Source: Lineus longissimus
Taxonomy: Eukaryota; Nemertea; Pilidiophora; Heteronemertea; Lineidae
Assembly: GCF_910592395.1 (NCBI RefSeq)
Contig: NC_088309.1
Span: forward strand, 29,080,599 to 29,144,598
DNA length: 64,000 nt
Direction: 5' to 3'
Under the pieces are notes generated by a model. It saw only the letters and a list, made by a program, of their open reading frames with translations. It was not told the DNA's origin and ran no database searches. The position numbers and the translations under genes are program-made. Positions 25,671 through 36,772 of the stretch are shown piece by piece (within the stretch, counting starts at the first letter, position 1; each line of letters opens with the position of its first letter).

Positions 25671-26384
25671 TCAGAAACAAACGTAACAAGAAGTGATACC
25701 CTCAAAAAATGCAGTCCGACACACATGCAGGATAAACCACATGTCTCCTTTCCTGATGAGGGTAATGTGAAAACCATTCCTTCTAACTATTTTTACAGAG
25801 GCATGTTTACATTCCTCCCTCGTCACCACAAACGGGACAATGATTATGCCATTGCTGCAAGTAGAGAGTTCTTCTTGGTAATTGTTCTTTATGTGTTCAA
25901 GGGAGTTTTCCATGCTTCGTGGAAGTGCTGTCACTTTCTTGAGGTAGTCTTCATCCCGGTTGAATTCCCAACATGTGTCAAATGTCAATGTCTCGGGGAA
26001 ATCGGAAAATTTATCCAGATAATCCAAACATTCCAATACATTCATCGCGGGAATCCTAGGCATCTGCCATATTTCAGTAAGAGTGAAGGGGCCATAGTCC
26101 TCCGAATTATCGGGTAATGTACGGTTTAGAACGTGAAGCGCTTTGAATTCTTTCAAGTACAAGTTACCCGGAGAGATCATTACACCATGCTCATTGGCAA
26201 TGAGATAACTGTCGAACTCGCCTTGTCCACAAACATAGACACTATCGACTTCAACATTTCCCTCAGGACGAAAGGCTTGGAATAGTACATAGTTCAATGT
26301 AGCCTTCACTGCTGGGGGTAGTTTCGGTTCCGGCTGTGCTGTCACTCTAGCATTCATATTCTTCACTTGGTAATTGAGATCCAT
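25671..26384 (-). CDS. Virus-like protein of unknown function (237 aa)
   Basis: Intronless minus-strand frame. The ATG at 26,384 is adjacent to the second copy of the 134 bp upstream segment. The frame stays open upstream to an ATG at 26,588, but only through that duplicated segment, whose homologue at 22,438-22,571 does not encode the same frame in its gene. The protein looks globular, with aromatic and acidic residues, a C-terminal hydrophobic region with several cysteines, and a short C-terminus ending in CYVCF. No family recognised. The shared promoter makes it likely to belong to the same virus-like unit as the two genes to its left. Confidence 0.65.
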   Translation of the reverse strand: MDLNYQVKNMNARVTAQPEPKLPPAVKATLNYVLFQAFRPEGNVEVDSVYVCGQGEFDSYLIANEHGVMISPGNLYLKEFKALHVLNRTLPDNSEDYGPFTLTEIWQMPRIPAMNVLECLDYLDKFSDFPETLTFDTCWEFNRDEDYLKKVTALPRSMENSLEHIKNNYQEELSTCSNGIIIVPFVVTREECKHASVKIVRRNGFHITLIRKGDMWFILHVCRTAFFEGITSCYVCF

Positions 26385-26385
26385 T

Positions 26386-26519
26386 GAATGACAATATTGT
26401 ACATAGGCAATGTTTTCATTATGGACACCTGGACACTCTCCCAGTGAGTGAATACCAAGTGCGTGTCCAGTCTGGACTGAGTGTATACGAGTAGGTGCAA
26501 TTGGCCAGTAAAACATTGT
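26386..26519. promoter_or_regulatory. Upstream segment, copy B
   Basis: Copy of 22,438-22,571, including the palindrome GTCCAGTCTGGAC (26,465-26,477) and the tggacacctggacactc repeat. On the plus strand the TATAAGA of copy A is TATACGA here, and no gene follows rightward, so only the minus-strand direction appears used. Confidence 0.6.
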
Positions 26520-27249
26520 TGGCCTACCAAAGAAGGATTTCCCCACCCGGGATTTCCCACAACAAACATCCTCATTGTTATCACACATGGTACAGCGCCA
26601 TTTTATCCCTGGTGTCGAAGTTATGAACTATTGTCAAATAAAATCATCTTTTTTAGAAGATGCAAAGACTGAATTTGAGAATTTTTTGTTCGTATATCAT
26701 CGCAAGTGATCCTAGAACAGTATAGGACACAATTCAAATTGATACCATTGAAAAAACTAACGAAACGAGGCTTGCTCAGGGCAGCGTCTGTATAACGTAC
26801 GCTGCCCTGAGCAAATCTAGGTGACAAAATGGCGCTTTTTGAGCTTCAAAGTCAATTTTTGACAAAACCGAACGACAGAATTCAATAATTTTTTCACCAA
26901 GGTTCTTGTATTTGTCTCGACTTATCGTGTACCAAATTTCATTGCATTGGGTTCACTAGATAAAAAGTTAGACTTTTGAAAAATGACATTTTAGCTACCC
27001 TCTTATAGTAAATGATATCCCAACTCCATTGAGTGATTGACAGACATGCTATGACGACCACACGTGACTTTACAACTGAGCTGTGATTGGGTTATATTTA
27101 TACCTAAAGAATATGCTAATTATATCTTAATGTCTCGCGTAGTGTGCAGTTTGTGGCACAGCAAGTTTGAGAGTTTATTGGCACTTATTACGTTTTTGTT
27201 TAGCTTTAGCATGATAATATTTCTATTGTTTCTAGTGTTATTTTGAGTG
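26520..27249. other. Non-coding spacer with a short hairpin
   Basis: No coding region supported. It contains the hairpin at 26,772-26,814 and AT-rich sequence with short open frames that look random. Confidence 0.45.
26772..26814. repeat. 16 bp perfect-stem hairpin
   Basis: TTGCTCAGGGCAGCGT, an 11 bp loop, then its exact complement. It is GC-rich within AT-rich surroundings. It is not followed by a T run, and no function is assigned. Confidence 0.75.
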
Positions 27250-29330
27250 TCCCCACCCGTTCAGCACCGCAGAGCATACTTCATTGTCTGTCCTTGGTGG
27301 CGTCAGCTTTTCTTCTGTGTATAGTTTCTGGAGGTTCTCTATCCTGGCAGCTCTCATCTCTTGCATGATTGGGCATCTGATCAGGAAGTGAACAACATCC
27401 TCCTCCTCCTCGTTGCACAGGGGGCAGATTGGGGAGATCTCCTTTTTTGAAGAACTGGACCTGTTGCGGTGCCAACCTCAAAATTGACGCCTGGGTCAGC
27501 TCCCTGATGCTGCTACTGAGAATAATCTTTGCAAGAAAGTAAGATAACTTTTACGTCTTTAAACTTGTATATTCAAACGGCACGGACATACACCAATCTT
27601 TGTCGGCAGAGGATCTATCTCGCCAGAAATCTCCTGAACCAGGGTTTCAATGGGGACAATAGGTTTGAGGACTTGGACTTGGCTTGGTCAGTTGGAATAT
27701 ACTCGGGCTCTGAACTTCGGGCAGAAGTTTCACCGGTTACTGTTAGTACGACGCTTGCTAGCGCTAGCTGGCTTGCTTGCTATTTAACTTTGTTGCTTCC
27801 TTCAGCAATCAGGAAAGCTCCCTTGGTTGGTTCTGCCAAATGCTCAGAGGACCCACGTTATATACCCCCAGACCAACGCCAAGAATGCATAAACAATAAT
27901 TGAATTGACGTCATACAACATTCCTCGCATACCAAACTCTCGGATGACGTAGGTGATGACCTAGTTGCCGGGGGAAACCCACGCAATATGCTAATTAGGT
28001 TGAGTTGCTATCGAAACTGACCAGCGCGGTTACCAACTGGGGTGGTAACAAACTAAAGTGAATATTTCTTAACTTTGCCGCTAATCGGCACCAACAGGAC
28101 CTTTGAGACTTGTAGGCCGTATCGACCCACCAGTAGACGTGCCTTTGTGGTTGCAGCCTCCACCATACATATATGGTTTGCCTTTGCACGGAAGCCATAA
28201 TGGGTGAGGTTTGCCTGTCCACGTCTGATGAACAATCAGCCATTTGAGAGTCTTCTTACAGCCTGCCTCGATTGACAGTTTTGTGTACCATTTGTCCTTT
28301 ACTAGTAGGGTTGTGTGTTCTCGCCAGGAGGATTTAGGCCAAGGGTACACTATTGCCTGATTCACGTCAATGCCATAGTGCCATCCCAGCTTGCGGACCT
28401 GTGCAAACCAGCTCTTGGAAGTGTCTGTCTTCGTCGCTAATTGTCTAAGTGCCACCTGATACAGTGGGTTAACCGTGTCTAGTCTTGTGATAGCCCCAAA
28501 GAGTGACAGCTGCTGATGTATGTGAACAGTGGCAGTTATTGTAAGTGCACCTAATAGGAGATAGACGGCGACTGAAGCTGTATTCTCTGATAGGCCCTGG
28601 ATGCTGCGGATGATGGTTCTGTGGCATCTGTCAAGTGACTCTAGCTGTGTGGCTGTGGCGGTTGTGGCCTCCAATCCATACACGATTCGTGGGATGACAA
28701 ATGTCTCGTAGAGCTTCTGGCTGGCTGGTGGGTCCAGCCCATTGTTGCCGTGGAAACCAATACCCATCAGCGAGTAGGCAGTCCTTCTTGCCATGGACAG
28801 TCTGCTTGTTAGATCTGGGGTTGCTTTACTCGCCTGCCAATTCATTCCTAGATGGTCAAATGTTTCGACAGTTGGAGCTGGTTTGGACTTTAGGAACCAC
28901 TGTCTGCTTGTCTCTCCGTCATTGCAATGGATTTTGTGCGGGCATACCACTGACTTTATTGGATGAAGGTCATACAGGTTGTCTTCGGCGTAGTTGCGCG
29001 AAAAGCTTCTTGTCTGTTTTGTCGAAGTGGAATGCTTTCTTCTGGATTTTTGGGCGACTCTGTTGTGTCTTTTGCTCGACACGATTTAGCGTTGTAGTCG
29101 ATCTCAGTGGGTAGTGCATCGAGGTGTTAGCATGGTATTCCTTTCGTGGGATAGCTGGGTTCGACCATTCGTGGTCTGCTCCTGGTAACTGCCCGATAAA
29201 GATATGGTCGATTCTTGAGTGGTGGTTGAGGTGGGGATTGCAGTAGGTGGGGAAAGTTGCTCCTTCTCCAATATCCCTGAACAGTAGTTCTGTCAGTAGT
29301 TCTCTGAGGCCCCTCAATATCATGTCAAAT
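27250..29330 (-). pseudogene. Decayed non-LTR retrotransposon (LINE)
   Basis: Reading right to left on the minus strand. (i) 29,323 to about 29,000 encodes the end of an AP-endonuclease domain with the SRIDHIFI signature. (ii) 28,081-29,082 encodes the C-terminal part of a reverse transcriptase ORF (FDHLGMNW, then VIPRIVYGLEA), followed by the usual post-RT region. (iii) About 27,370-27,435 encodes a terminal CPLC...H...C zinc motif, in a frame one base off its upstream frame at an A run. The central RT palm with the catalytic aspartates is missing, so the element has an internal deletion. About 570 bp of unrelated sequence (27,500-28,075) separates the RT tail from the zinc motif. This is a dead copy; clade not assigned. 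Confidence 0.8.
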
Positions 29331-29597
29331 CATATTATCATAAAACGATTGAAAACAATAAATATACGGTCACAAAAGTTTATGATAACTGAGGGTACGA
29401 AGGTGTTGTTATTCCTTGACCGGTGTCTATATGGCACTGCCGAACACTGGGCATCAGCCTCATTTGTATATACAAAGAGATACAACGAGTTACATATCAC
29501 CAGGTCGTAACATTCAGACTAAACATATTATATAAATACTAGCATTGTACCCGTGGCGCAGGCAGGTTCAAATCACATCACTAGAGTCCGATTTTGG
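29331..29597. other. Spacer
   Basis: AT-rich, no gene seen. It lies between the LINE 5' side and the stop codon of the Ulp1-type gene. Confidence 0.4.
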
Positions 29598-32500
29598 TTA
29601 GTCAACAATGAAACAGTCGTTATCGCTAGTGTGATCGCTTTCGTCGTCAGTTTGGTTATGTATTTTCGATGAATCGTATAAACAGTGTTTTCTGTGCAGC
29701 CAATAGTTGTTCAAGTGCGTCGGATTATCATGTTGTGCCATGACGTCCATAATCCATGGACAGACTCTTGACACATAGCTCATAATGAAATACTCCGCAT
29801 GTCGGACGCACATAAGTCCACAGGAATAAGTGTCCTTCTGATGACAGGTTTTTTTCGTGCACTTGGAAAACGTGAACTCGTTGCCGTGAATTGAACGGAA
29901 TATATACATAATGTAATCCCGGCGTTCATCACGGCGTTCATATAAGCTGTCGAAGACGAAACACTTTTTACAATGGGTATCAACGACTAGCAACACCCAG
30001 TGATTACCAGTGTTATAAGGTACAAAATAGTGGCGCTTCCTCGACTCGTTTTGGGAAATAGGAGTTTTACATTTTTCTTTTTGATCTTTTTCCACCTTAC
30101 CCTGAAATATATAATGCGAAGAGCACAATGAACTGATTTATCAGTATACCGAAGTGAGATGATCCGGGGAATCATCGTCAGAAAAGTACAAATTTTGCCA
30201 AGAAGATCAGTAATAAATCCACCCAAAACTTCGCAATGTGTGCTGAAGAAGCAAACTTGGCAAAACACAGCACCTCCAATGCTTTTCATTCCCGACAAAC
30301 GAAGATTTTGTCCAAAAATTTGCAAATATCGGGACCGGACGCCCCCCCCCCCCCCCAGCAATTTGTGATGACGTTGGCCGCGACGTCAGTCATGAAGTCG
30401 TTCTGAACTATCCAAAATGACTTGTTTTTTACCATTTTTTTACCACGGCATATCTTTTGCACAAATGTGGGTTTTCTTTCAGTTGCTGTGGTATATGACA
30501 AATAGAAAACTGCCCTCGTGTCTGATTCGAGTCACCGGATCACACGAGTTGATTTTATCCGGCCGCTTGAAAGCCCGAGATCCCAGAACTGCTGAAACTG
30601 CAGTCCTCTGTGTCTAGAAATTAGACAAAAAGAATAGCTGCATTCAATGATCTGAAAGCCACATACCTTCCAATATCTGAACAATGTCGTGTCTAGCACT
30701 TCCACCAAGTGATCCACTTCGTGCTTTTTTACCACGTTCATGAGTTGTACCTCTAGGGTCTTAGTGGTATACCAATGACCACGCTCGACAATAGGACGTA
30801 GGTCGTCCCAAAACAGCTTTTCGTCGTGCATTTTCACGCACGTCGAATCGTCGGTCCTCATCTTGTCGGTCATGTCATCAGTATATTTATCATAAGGATG
30901 CGCTGAAAGTACACAGACGAGTATATACAAAAACGTGTAGTCAAATGTTTACTTGCGCGACACCATATACCGCCCTGTATAAAGTATAAAAGGCCGCGCA
31001 TCCGCGTACAACGTGGACAGTACTTGCATACGGTATGATAATTGCACTTTTATGCCAGTCATTCTGTTAAATATTCCACTAAACACTGAACCAAAGAGCG
31101 TTTAGCAATCTCAAATCATCATTTAGCTAAAACTAGAAAATTTCATGTAACATTTGTTTCATGTGTCGCCTTCATGTCCAAACTTCAACTGCATGCATAG
31201 CTTCCAATCAGTACTCAGACTAAATGCTAAACCAATAGAGTACAACTATTCAAGCAAGAAGCGCACCTACCTTCAAAATGTTGAATACTCTCCTCTGTCA
31301 ACTTGTCCAGGGTTATCAAATCCTCTGGATTGCTGCTATCGGCGACTCGGTTGTATGCGTTTAACAGGAGAACAGAAAAACCATATCTGGCAACCGCTGT
31401 GGCGATCCCGCGACTCTCCAGGTTCGTCCGAATAAATTCCAACATACATTTATCGTAACACCCGTCTTTTACATGGTATTGGTTTGCAATGCACATGTTA
31501 TATTGTTCGATTTGATCACACAGATGTTTCAATTTGCCAGTATCAAAGCCAGCCAAAAGTGTGGTCAAAAAGTGTTTGGTGTGCATATCGGCCACTGAAG
31601 TTTCCATGCTGTCAAGGAAATCAAAACATTCTGTATACATTTTTTGTTGTTGAACGGTATCAGCTTTTGGTGATGTGACAAGCTGATCGTCCGACACAGC
31701 GAAAACATTTGGTGGTTCGATTGCAGAATTCGCAACATCGCCAGTAAATAATTGTTCAACAGGCTGCACATCGAGTAATTGACAGATTTCTGACACGTGG
31801 AGAGGTAGGTCGTCATGCACCGGGTAACTGGTTAGTGATGATTGAACTTCGACAACTGGCTGTTGTATGTCGACCTGCAATTCTGCAGAATTCGCAACAT
31901 CGCCAGCTGTAAATGATTGTTCAACAGGCTGCATCAATAAATCGAAATTATCATCGAATAGTTGACAGAATTCGGACTCGTCGAGCTTGGACACGTCGAG
32001 AGTTAGGCCATCATGCACCGGCGGGCCAGTGGTTGACAAGTGAACATCAAAAAGTGGCTGCTGCAGGTCGTGTCCGTACACGTCGAGAGTGGCGTAATCA
32101 TGCACCGGATAAGTGGTCGTTGACCTTTCGACGTCGGCTTCATGACTGTCTACGTTTTGAAGAGATTTGACAATTTTTTTAAGTTTAACAATGTCTTCTT
32201 CCACCACTTCCAATCGTTGGTCATAAATGTCCACACGATCTTTCACGACATGTGCATTGCAGCCAGCATCAACAACAGGTTGCTTCCTTTTCCTTTTTCT
32301 ATTGCCGTGTAGGCCTATGTTTTTACCTGCAATTGAAAATGATGGAAAATTACGCTCACTTGGATAAAATACGCATATCATTGATTTCGTTCACAGATGA
32401 TAAGTGACCACCTCCCCTTTACAAGTCGACCAAAACAGGCCAGTTCACCTTCAATTGACCAAAAGGATCATACCCCTGTAAAAATATTGACAAGAGACCA

Positions 32501-33257
32501 GTTCCCCTTTAATCATTTTGACCAAATGACAAGAGGTCACCTCCCCCTTTAAAAGCTGACCAAAACAGGCCAGTTTACCTTTAACTGACAAAAAGGACCA
32601 TATCCTCTTTAAAGACATGGACAAGAGGCCTGTTTCCCTTTAATCATATTGATCAAATGATAAGAGGCCACATCCCCTTTAAAAGTTGACCAAACAACAG
32701 GCCATATCACCTTTAATTGATCAAAAGGACCATCTCCCTTTAAAGACAAGAGGTCACCTCCCCTTTAAAGGTTGACCAGAACAGGCAAGTTTACGCTTAG
32801 CTGACCAAAAGGACCATCTCCCCTTTAAAGATATTGACAAGAGGCCAGTTCCCCTTTAATAATTTTGATCAAATGACAAGAGGTCACCCCCCTTTTAAAA
32901 GTTCACCAAAACAGGCCAGTTTTACTTTGATTGACCAAAAACAGGCCAGAGCGATCGGGGATTTATACTATTTTTACAAAGCGCCCCCCTCCCCTCCCCC
33001 TATGGGACACAAAATGAATAAAATCGAAAACTCAAGTGACATATGGTTTGTCATTGGTATGAAATTTCCAAACAAAAAGAACACCTACCTTTAGCAGTGA
33101 TTTGATCGCAGCTTCGTGGTTTTAGAATAAATAACAACTTTTCAGAGAGCACCTCGACTGGAGAGCTCCGCTCATTCTCAAAAGCATGCACAAACTTCAC
33201 GCATATTCTCCCTGCCACATCAGTATTAGCTTCCAGCACGTATGTAGTGCTATACAA
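29598..33257 (-). CDS. Four-exon gene with C-terminal Ulp1/SENP-type (C48) cysteine protease domain
   Basis: Predicted exons are 33,257-33,089, 32,326-31,271, 30,902-30,667 and 30,101-29,598. All donors are consensus (GTAGGT, GTAGGT, GTATGT), acceptors end in CAG, and the phases match (1, 1, 0). The joined frame is about 654 codons. Exon 2 encodes a basic KRKRKQ motif, a short coiled coil, and four degenerate repeats of a PVHD...LDVSEL-like unit. Exons 3 and 4 form the protease: His in NTGNHW, Asp in FVFDSL, and Gln followed six residues later by Cys in HQKDTYSCG. Members of this family remove SUMO-like modifiers, and such domains are also common in transposon proteins. The C-terminus is acidic. 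The 5' end is unresolved: exon 1 has no ATG and may follow another exon. Confidence 0.75.
32395..32985. repeat. ~120 bp minisatellite in intron 1 of the Ulp1-type gene
   Basis: About five imperfect tandem copies of a unit containing acaagaggtcacctcccctt, gttgaccaaaacaggccagt and aaaggaccatctccctttaa. It lies entirely between the predicted exons 1 and 2. Confidence 0.85.
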
Positions 33258-34299
33258 CCTGGTCCATGGTGCAGGGTATTAGCAGGGAGATTAATGACTA
33301 GCCTGTTCTATTTTAGTTCTATTCGAGAAACACTGACCTGAGTGATAAGGCAAATTCTGCAGAGTGGCCTACCGGAACATGTAGTCAGGGTATCAATAAA
33401 CAGTTATGCCAGGATGGACAAAATATGTACAGTGGCCAGCGCTTGCTCTTTGTTTTATTCTTTACTGACTGATGTTGTCAGTTTGAAATGCGTTCTGCAT
33501 CTCTCCATGCGCCTGGCTTTGGTCCGACAGTGGTATTGGGTACGGGAGTGGGTAGGTGATATGCCTAATATGTGAGGGCCTTATTTGGAACAGGACCTGC
33601 TGTCACTGGTCTCAACGCATTGTGCAAAATAGCGTACTCCAATCAATCTATTGGGGGTTGCATGTAGATAGCAGCAATAAGTCCCTAAATGCAGTTAATT
33701 TCGTGTTTAACCTTTAATAAAACTTCAGTAACGTTAGAAATTTAATGTAGCTCAATCATCGTGCCCATTTAACTAATTACATTTCAACTTTGCCCGCTCC
33801 ATGGGTATATGCTTATATATAATTTGCTCTCCAAATTGTCCGATCATGGCAAACTGCTAATTAATAGCATGCGAAATAGGTTTATAATTGTAACTGCATG
33901 CAATTAGAAAAACCTTTTCACAGAGTCTCGTTATAATAGTACAATGGACCGAGTCGCGGCCACGTCACCCTCCCCTATAACTAGTATTCGTATTCCATTA
34001 TCCTACACTCTGAGTTCGTGACTTGGCATCTGTATATTTAGGGCACTGGACACGCTCGTTCTCTCTCATTGCTCTCTTGGCGGCCCAGCTAGCAGCTTCG
34101 CCTCATAAGTCTGATGATAAGATATCAGCAACATCATTTCAATTTGAATCAAACAAATTGTCGGAGAAATCGTCCTGACCAAGTAGCTATGCTTTGAGGA
34201 TAGATGACAAAAAGCGAAGGTCGAAGAAAAGCTGTGGGGAACACAGCCGGACCTTCAGGCGACAAGCCGCTTCATCTCCGCCACAGGACTGAGGTTATA
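33258..34299. other. Non-coding stretch
   Basis: No supported gene. Open frames are short, and composition is AT-rich in 33,600-33,950. It could hold a 5' exon of the minus-strand Ulp1-type gene, but none can be identified. Confidence 0.35.
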
Positions 34300-35463
34300 G
34301 TACTTAGGCAGGTTGAACGCTGAAGAAGAAGAAGAAGATGACAAAAAGCCAAAGGCGTTTTTCAAGATGGGCAAGGTGAGTTGAGGTTGATCCAACAGAA
34401 ACCATCAACTTGTTTGAATTGAATTTCAGCACGATATGAAGCAATGTAGGCCACCATAGACCTTGATGGTGTACGTTCCTCTTTACTCCTTGTACTGGAA
34501 GATTGAAACTGTTTGTGGCTAACTCACGCGCTAATGTTGGTGTTATCTTGTTGCACATGCTGAGCATATTCCAACGAAGGAGAAAGGTGACATTGATCCT
34601 CTTTTGTCATGCTCCCCTGACTTTCAGAACGGCATCAATAGAGTTCTAGCGTAAGTACAGTGATACAAGTCATAGCATTACCTTTTGCAGCTAACTTGCT
34701 TATGGGTTTGACCCCCTTTCCTTCAAGAAGACTAAGTGAGGAGATAACTTTAGCAAACCTAGCAAAAGTTTGCGAATCTCATTTGATGGCATCGTCATAT
34801 CTTTGCAGAGAATTCATCGATCGCCGACAACGAATTGCAAGAGATACCGTTTCCCTTGACAAGCCGTTTCAACAAGTGTGAGTTGGCTTATATTGGAACA
34901 ATCGCAAATAATATGAACCTGATCGTGAGATATCAGCAACATCATTACAAGTAAGTGTAGTAAATTATCTCTTATTACTCTTTGAGTTCATTCCCCACTA
35001 GGTTAGTCTGTGTTCAAGTTCAGCATCGGTCTACGGCACAGTGCCTCAGACTTCCCGGTTGACGTATAAGATGATTTCTTCAATTAAAGATGTTATTCGG
35101 TTGCTCCATAGTGCTGAAGGCCTTTGAAGTCGCTAGATTCAGTTGTCTTCGTTAGTAGAGTGGGTTAGAGAACTCCCTTCACATGTCAACATTGGAGGGG
35201 GAAAGTTATGCACTGTCGCAGAAGTCCGAGTCATATGTCAAGGAGCTGGTGGTCGGAAGTTAAATGTTGGCGCGAATACCATTCGCGAGGCGGATTTGGT
35301 TTCTCTGGAGCCAGATGGTTTATTGACTGACGAGATAATGAGTGGATTCCTTTGGATTCTGATGAGGGAGTGCAATGTGAAGACATCCAGGACTGTAAAT
35401 ATGCCACCTTCCTATCTGGCTGTGATGTCGGAAAAGGGAAACATGACCTGGCTATTGAGAAAG
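34300..35463 (+). CDS. Partial plus-strand multi-exon gene, probable Ulp1-like
   Basis: Supported exons are 34,691-34,875 (acceptor ttttgcag, donor GTGTGA) and 35,143-35,463 (acceptor agattcag, donor GTGAGT), joining in phase 0. A further candidate ends at 34,375 (Glu/Asp/Lys-rich, donor GTGAGT), but its phase does not connect directly. The last exon contains LEPDGLLTDEIMSGFLW, which resembles the entry of Ulp1-type domains (substrate-loop W/L-x-D-x-x-I pattern). The exon with the catalytic His, Asp and Cys should follow, but only ~110 bp remain before the inverted-repeat arm begins at 35,577, and none is visible there. The gene is therefore truncated, or its last exon lies beyond the arm. 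Domain assignment is an inference from one motif. Confidence 0.5.
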
Positions 35464-35576
35464 GTGAGTTAGTTTTATCTAGTGGCATTTTATTGTCTGG
35501 ACATGGCTTGAAAATAGTCTGTAGCTTGCTTGCTTGCTTTAGAGCAGCTCCAGACAGTGGTCAAATCAGCGCTTGT

Positions 35577-36772
35577 CCCTCAAGGTGTCTGGTCCATGGC
35601 ATATCTGGGTAAAAATGTGAACGTAAAGGGGGGGGGGGGGGGCAATTTTGGCCCTCTCGTACCCCCCCCCCCCCCCACAACATCGATGTATTTATTATAT
35701 ATAGTAGGGATATAAAATTTTCCGAACAAAATGACACGAAAAGATTTGTAAAGGTGTCCAAGTGTCCAGATAGGTGTCCAAGTGTCCAAATAGGTGTCCA
35801 AGTGTCCAGATAGGTGTCCAAGTGTCCAGATAGGTGTCCAAGTGTCCAGATAGGTGTCGAAGTGCACCATAACACTGTTTTCAGCACTTCATTTAAATAT
35901 TCTGCAAGCAACCTTACGTTTAATATCATTTTAGAAGAGCAATTAATTCACTTAATTATTTCAGTCCAAAATTATTTAAATCAAATTTAATCATTCCCTC
36001 CCCGTTTAGTCATAGTTTTGTTCCGCTAGGGTTGGTCCACACTATCTTCTACCTGTAGGTACACTCCTAGTTTAAATCACACAGAAGTCACAAATGAATG
36101 AAAGTGATTAGTGATGTCAAAACATGTTAATTTAAACAAGCAAAATAACTCAAAAACATGACCCCCAAAAATGACTGAAACTCATGGTATTCTTCAGAAG
36201 CATAATATCAGATATCCATTACTATCTAAGTGGTTTTAAACCACATATACCCTGTTTTTGAAGTGTTGGTCATGATTATTGATTGGTCGTGATTGGTGAT
36301 GATTGGTCGGCATTTAGTATCGCCCCATCTTGCACTTTTATGAAAATGCCGCCATGTTGGATTATAATCGAAAATTTCGTGACACAAATTGGGTCATTGT
36401 GGAACCAAAACTGGACAGATTTTCATCTAACTACTTTCAAAAGATTGTTAGGAGACTGGACAATTGGAATATGATGGTGTGGACATTCATAAAGTACGAA
36501 CACAGGGAGTAATATAGGCCGAAAGCCTAAGCATGATACCGCTTCGTCGCTACACAGTAGTCTTACATCCGTGTAAATGAATGTACATGCTTATACATGT
36601 ATACAGTGTGCGTGTTTATCACCTAAAAAACTCCGTAAGTAAAAGTAAAAACATGCATTGTGTACTTTGTGCCGACTCATTGCCTTATAGCACAGATGAT
36701 GTGATGGCTGTACTTGCTGCTTAGCTTGTACGAAGTCATGACTAGCGCACGGGCCAAAAAAAAAGTTCAAAA
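35577..36772. repeat. Inner non-array flank of right inverted-repeat arm
   Basis: Reverse complement of 19,246-20,418. Differences include poly-G/poly-C run lengths (35,630-35,642 and 35,662-35,677), a tttacaaat insertion beside the minisatellite, and scattered substitutions. The small number of differences shows recent duplication or ongoing gene conversion. Confidence 0.9.
35750..35870. repeat. 20 bp minisatellite, inverted copy
   Basis: Reverse-complement copy of the array at 20,155-20,272, about six units of aggtgtccaagtgtccagat. Confidence 0.9.

Noticed and set aside
27529-27903. 124-codon plus-strand ORF inside the LINE region
   Set aside because: Lies in the unrelated insert and antisense to the element; composition is unconvincing and no domain is seen.
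29551-29585. tRNA or SINE B-box (ggttcaaatc)
   Set aside because: No A-box or cloverleaf could be traced around it.
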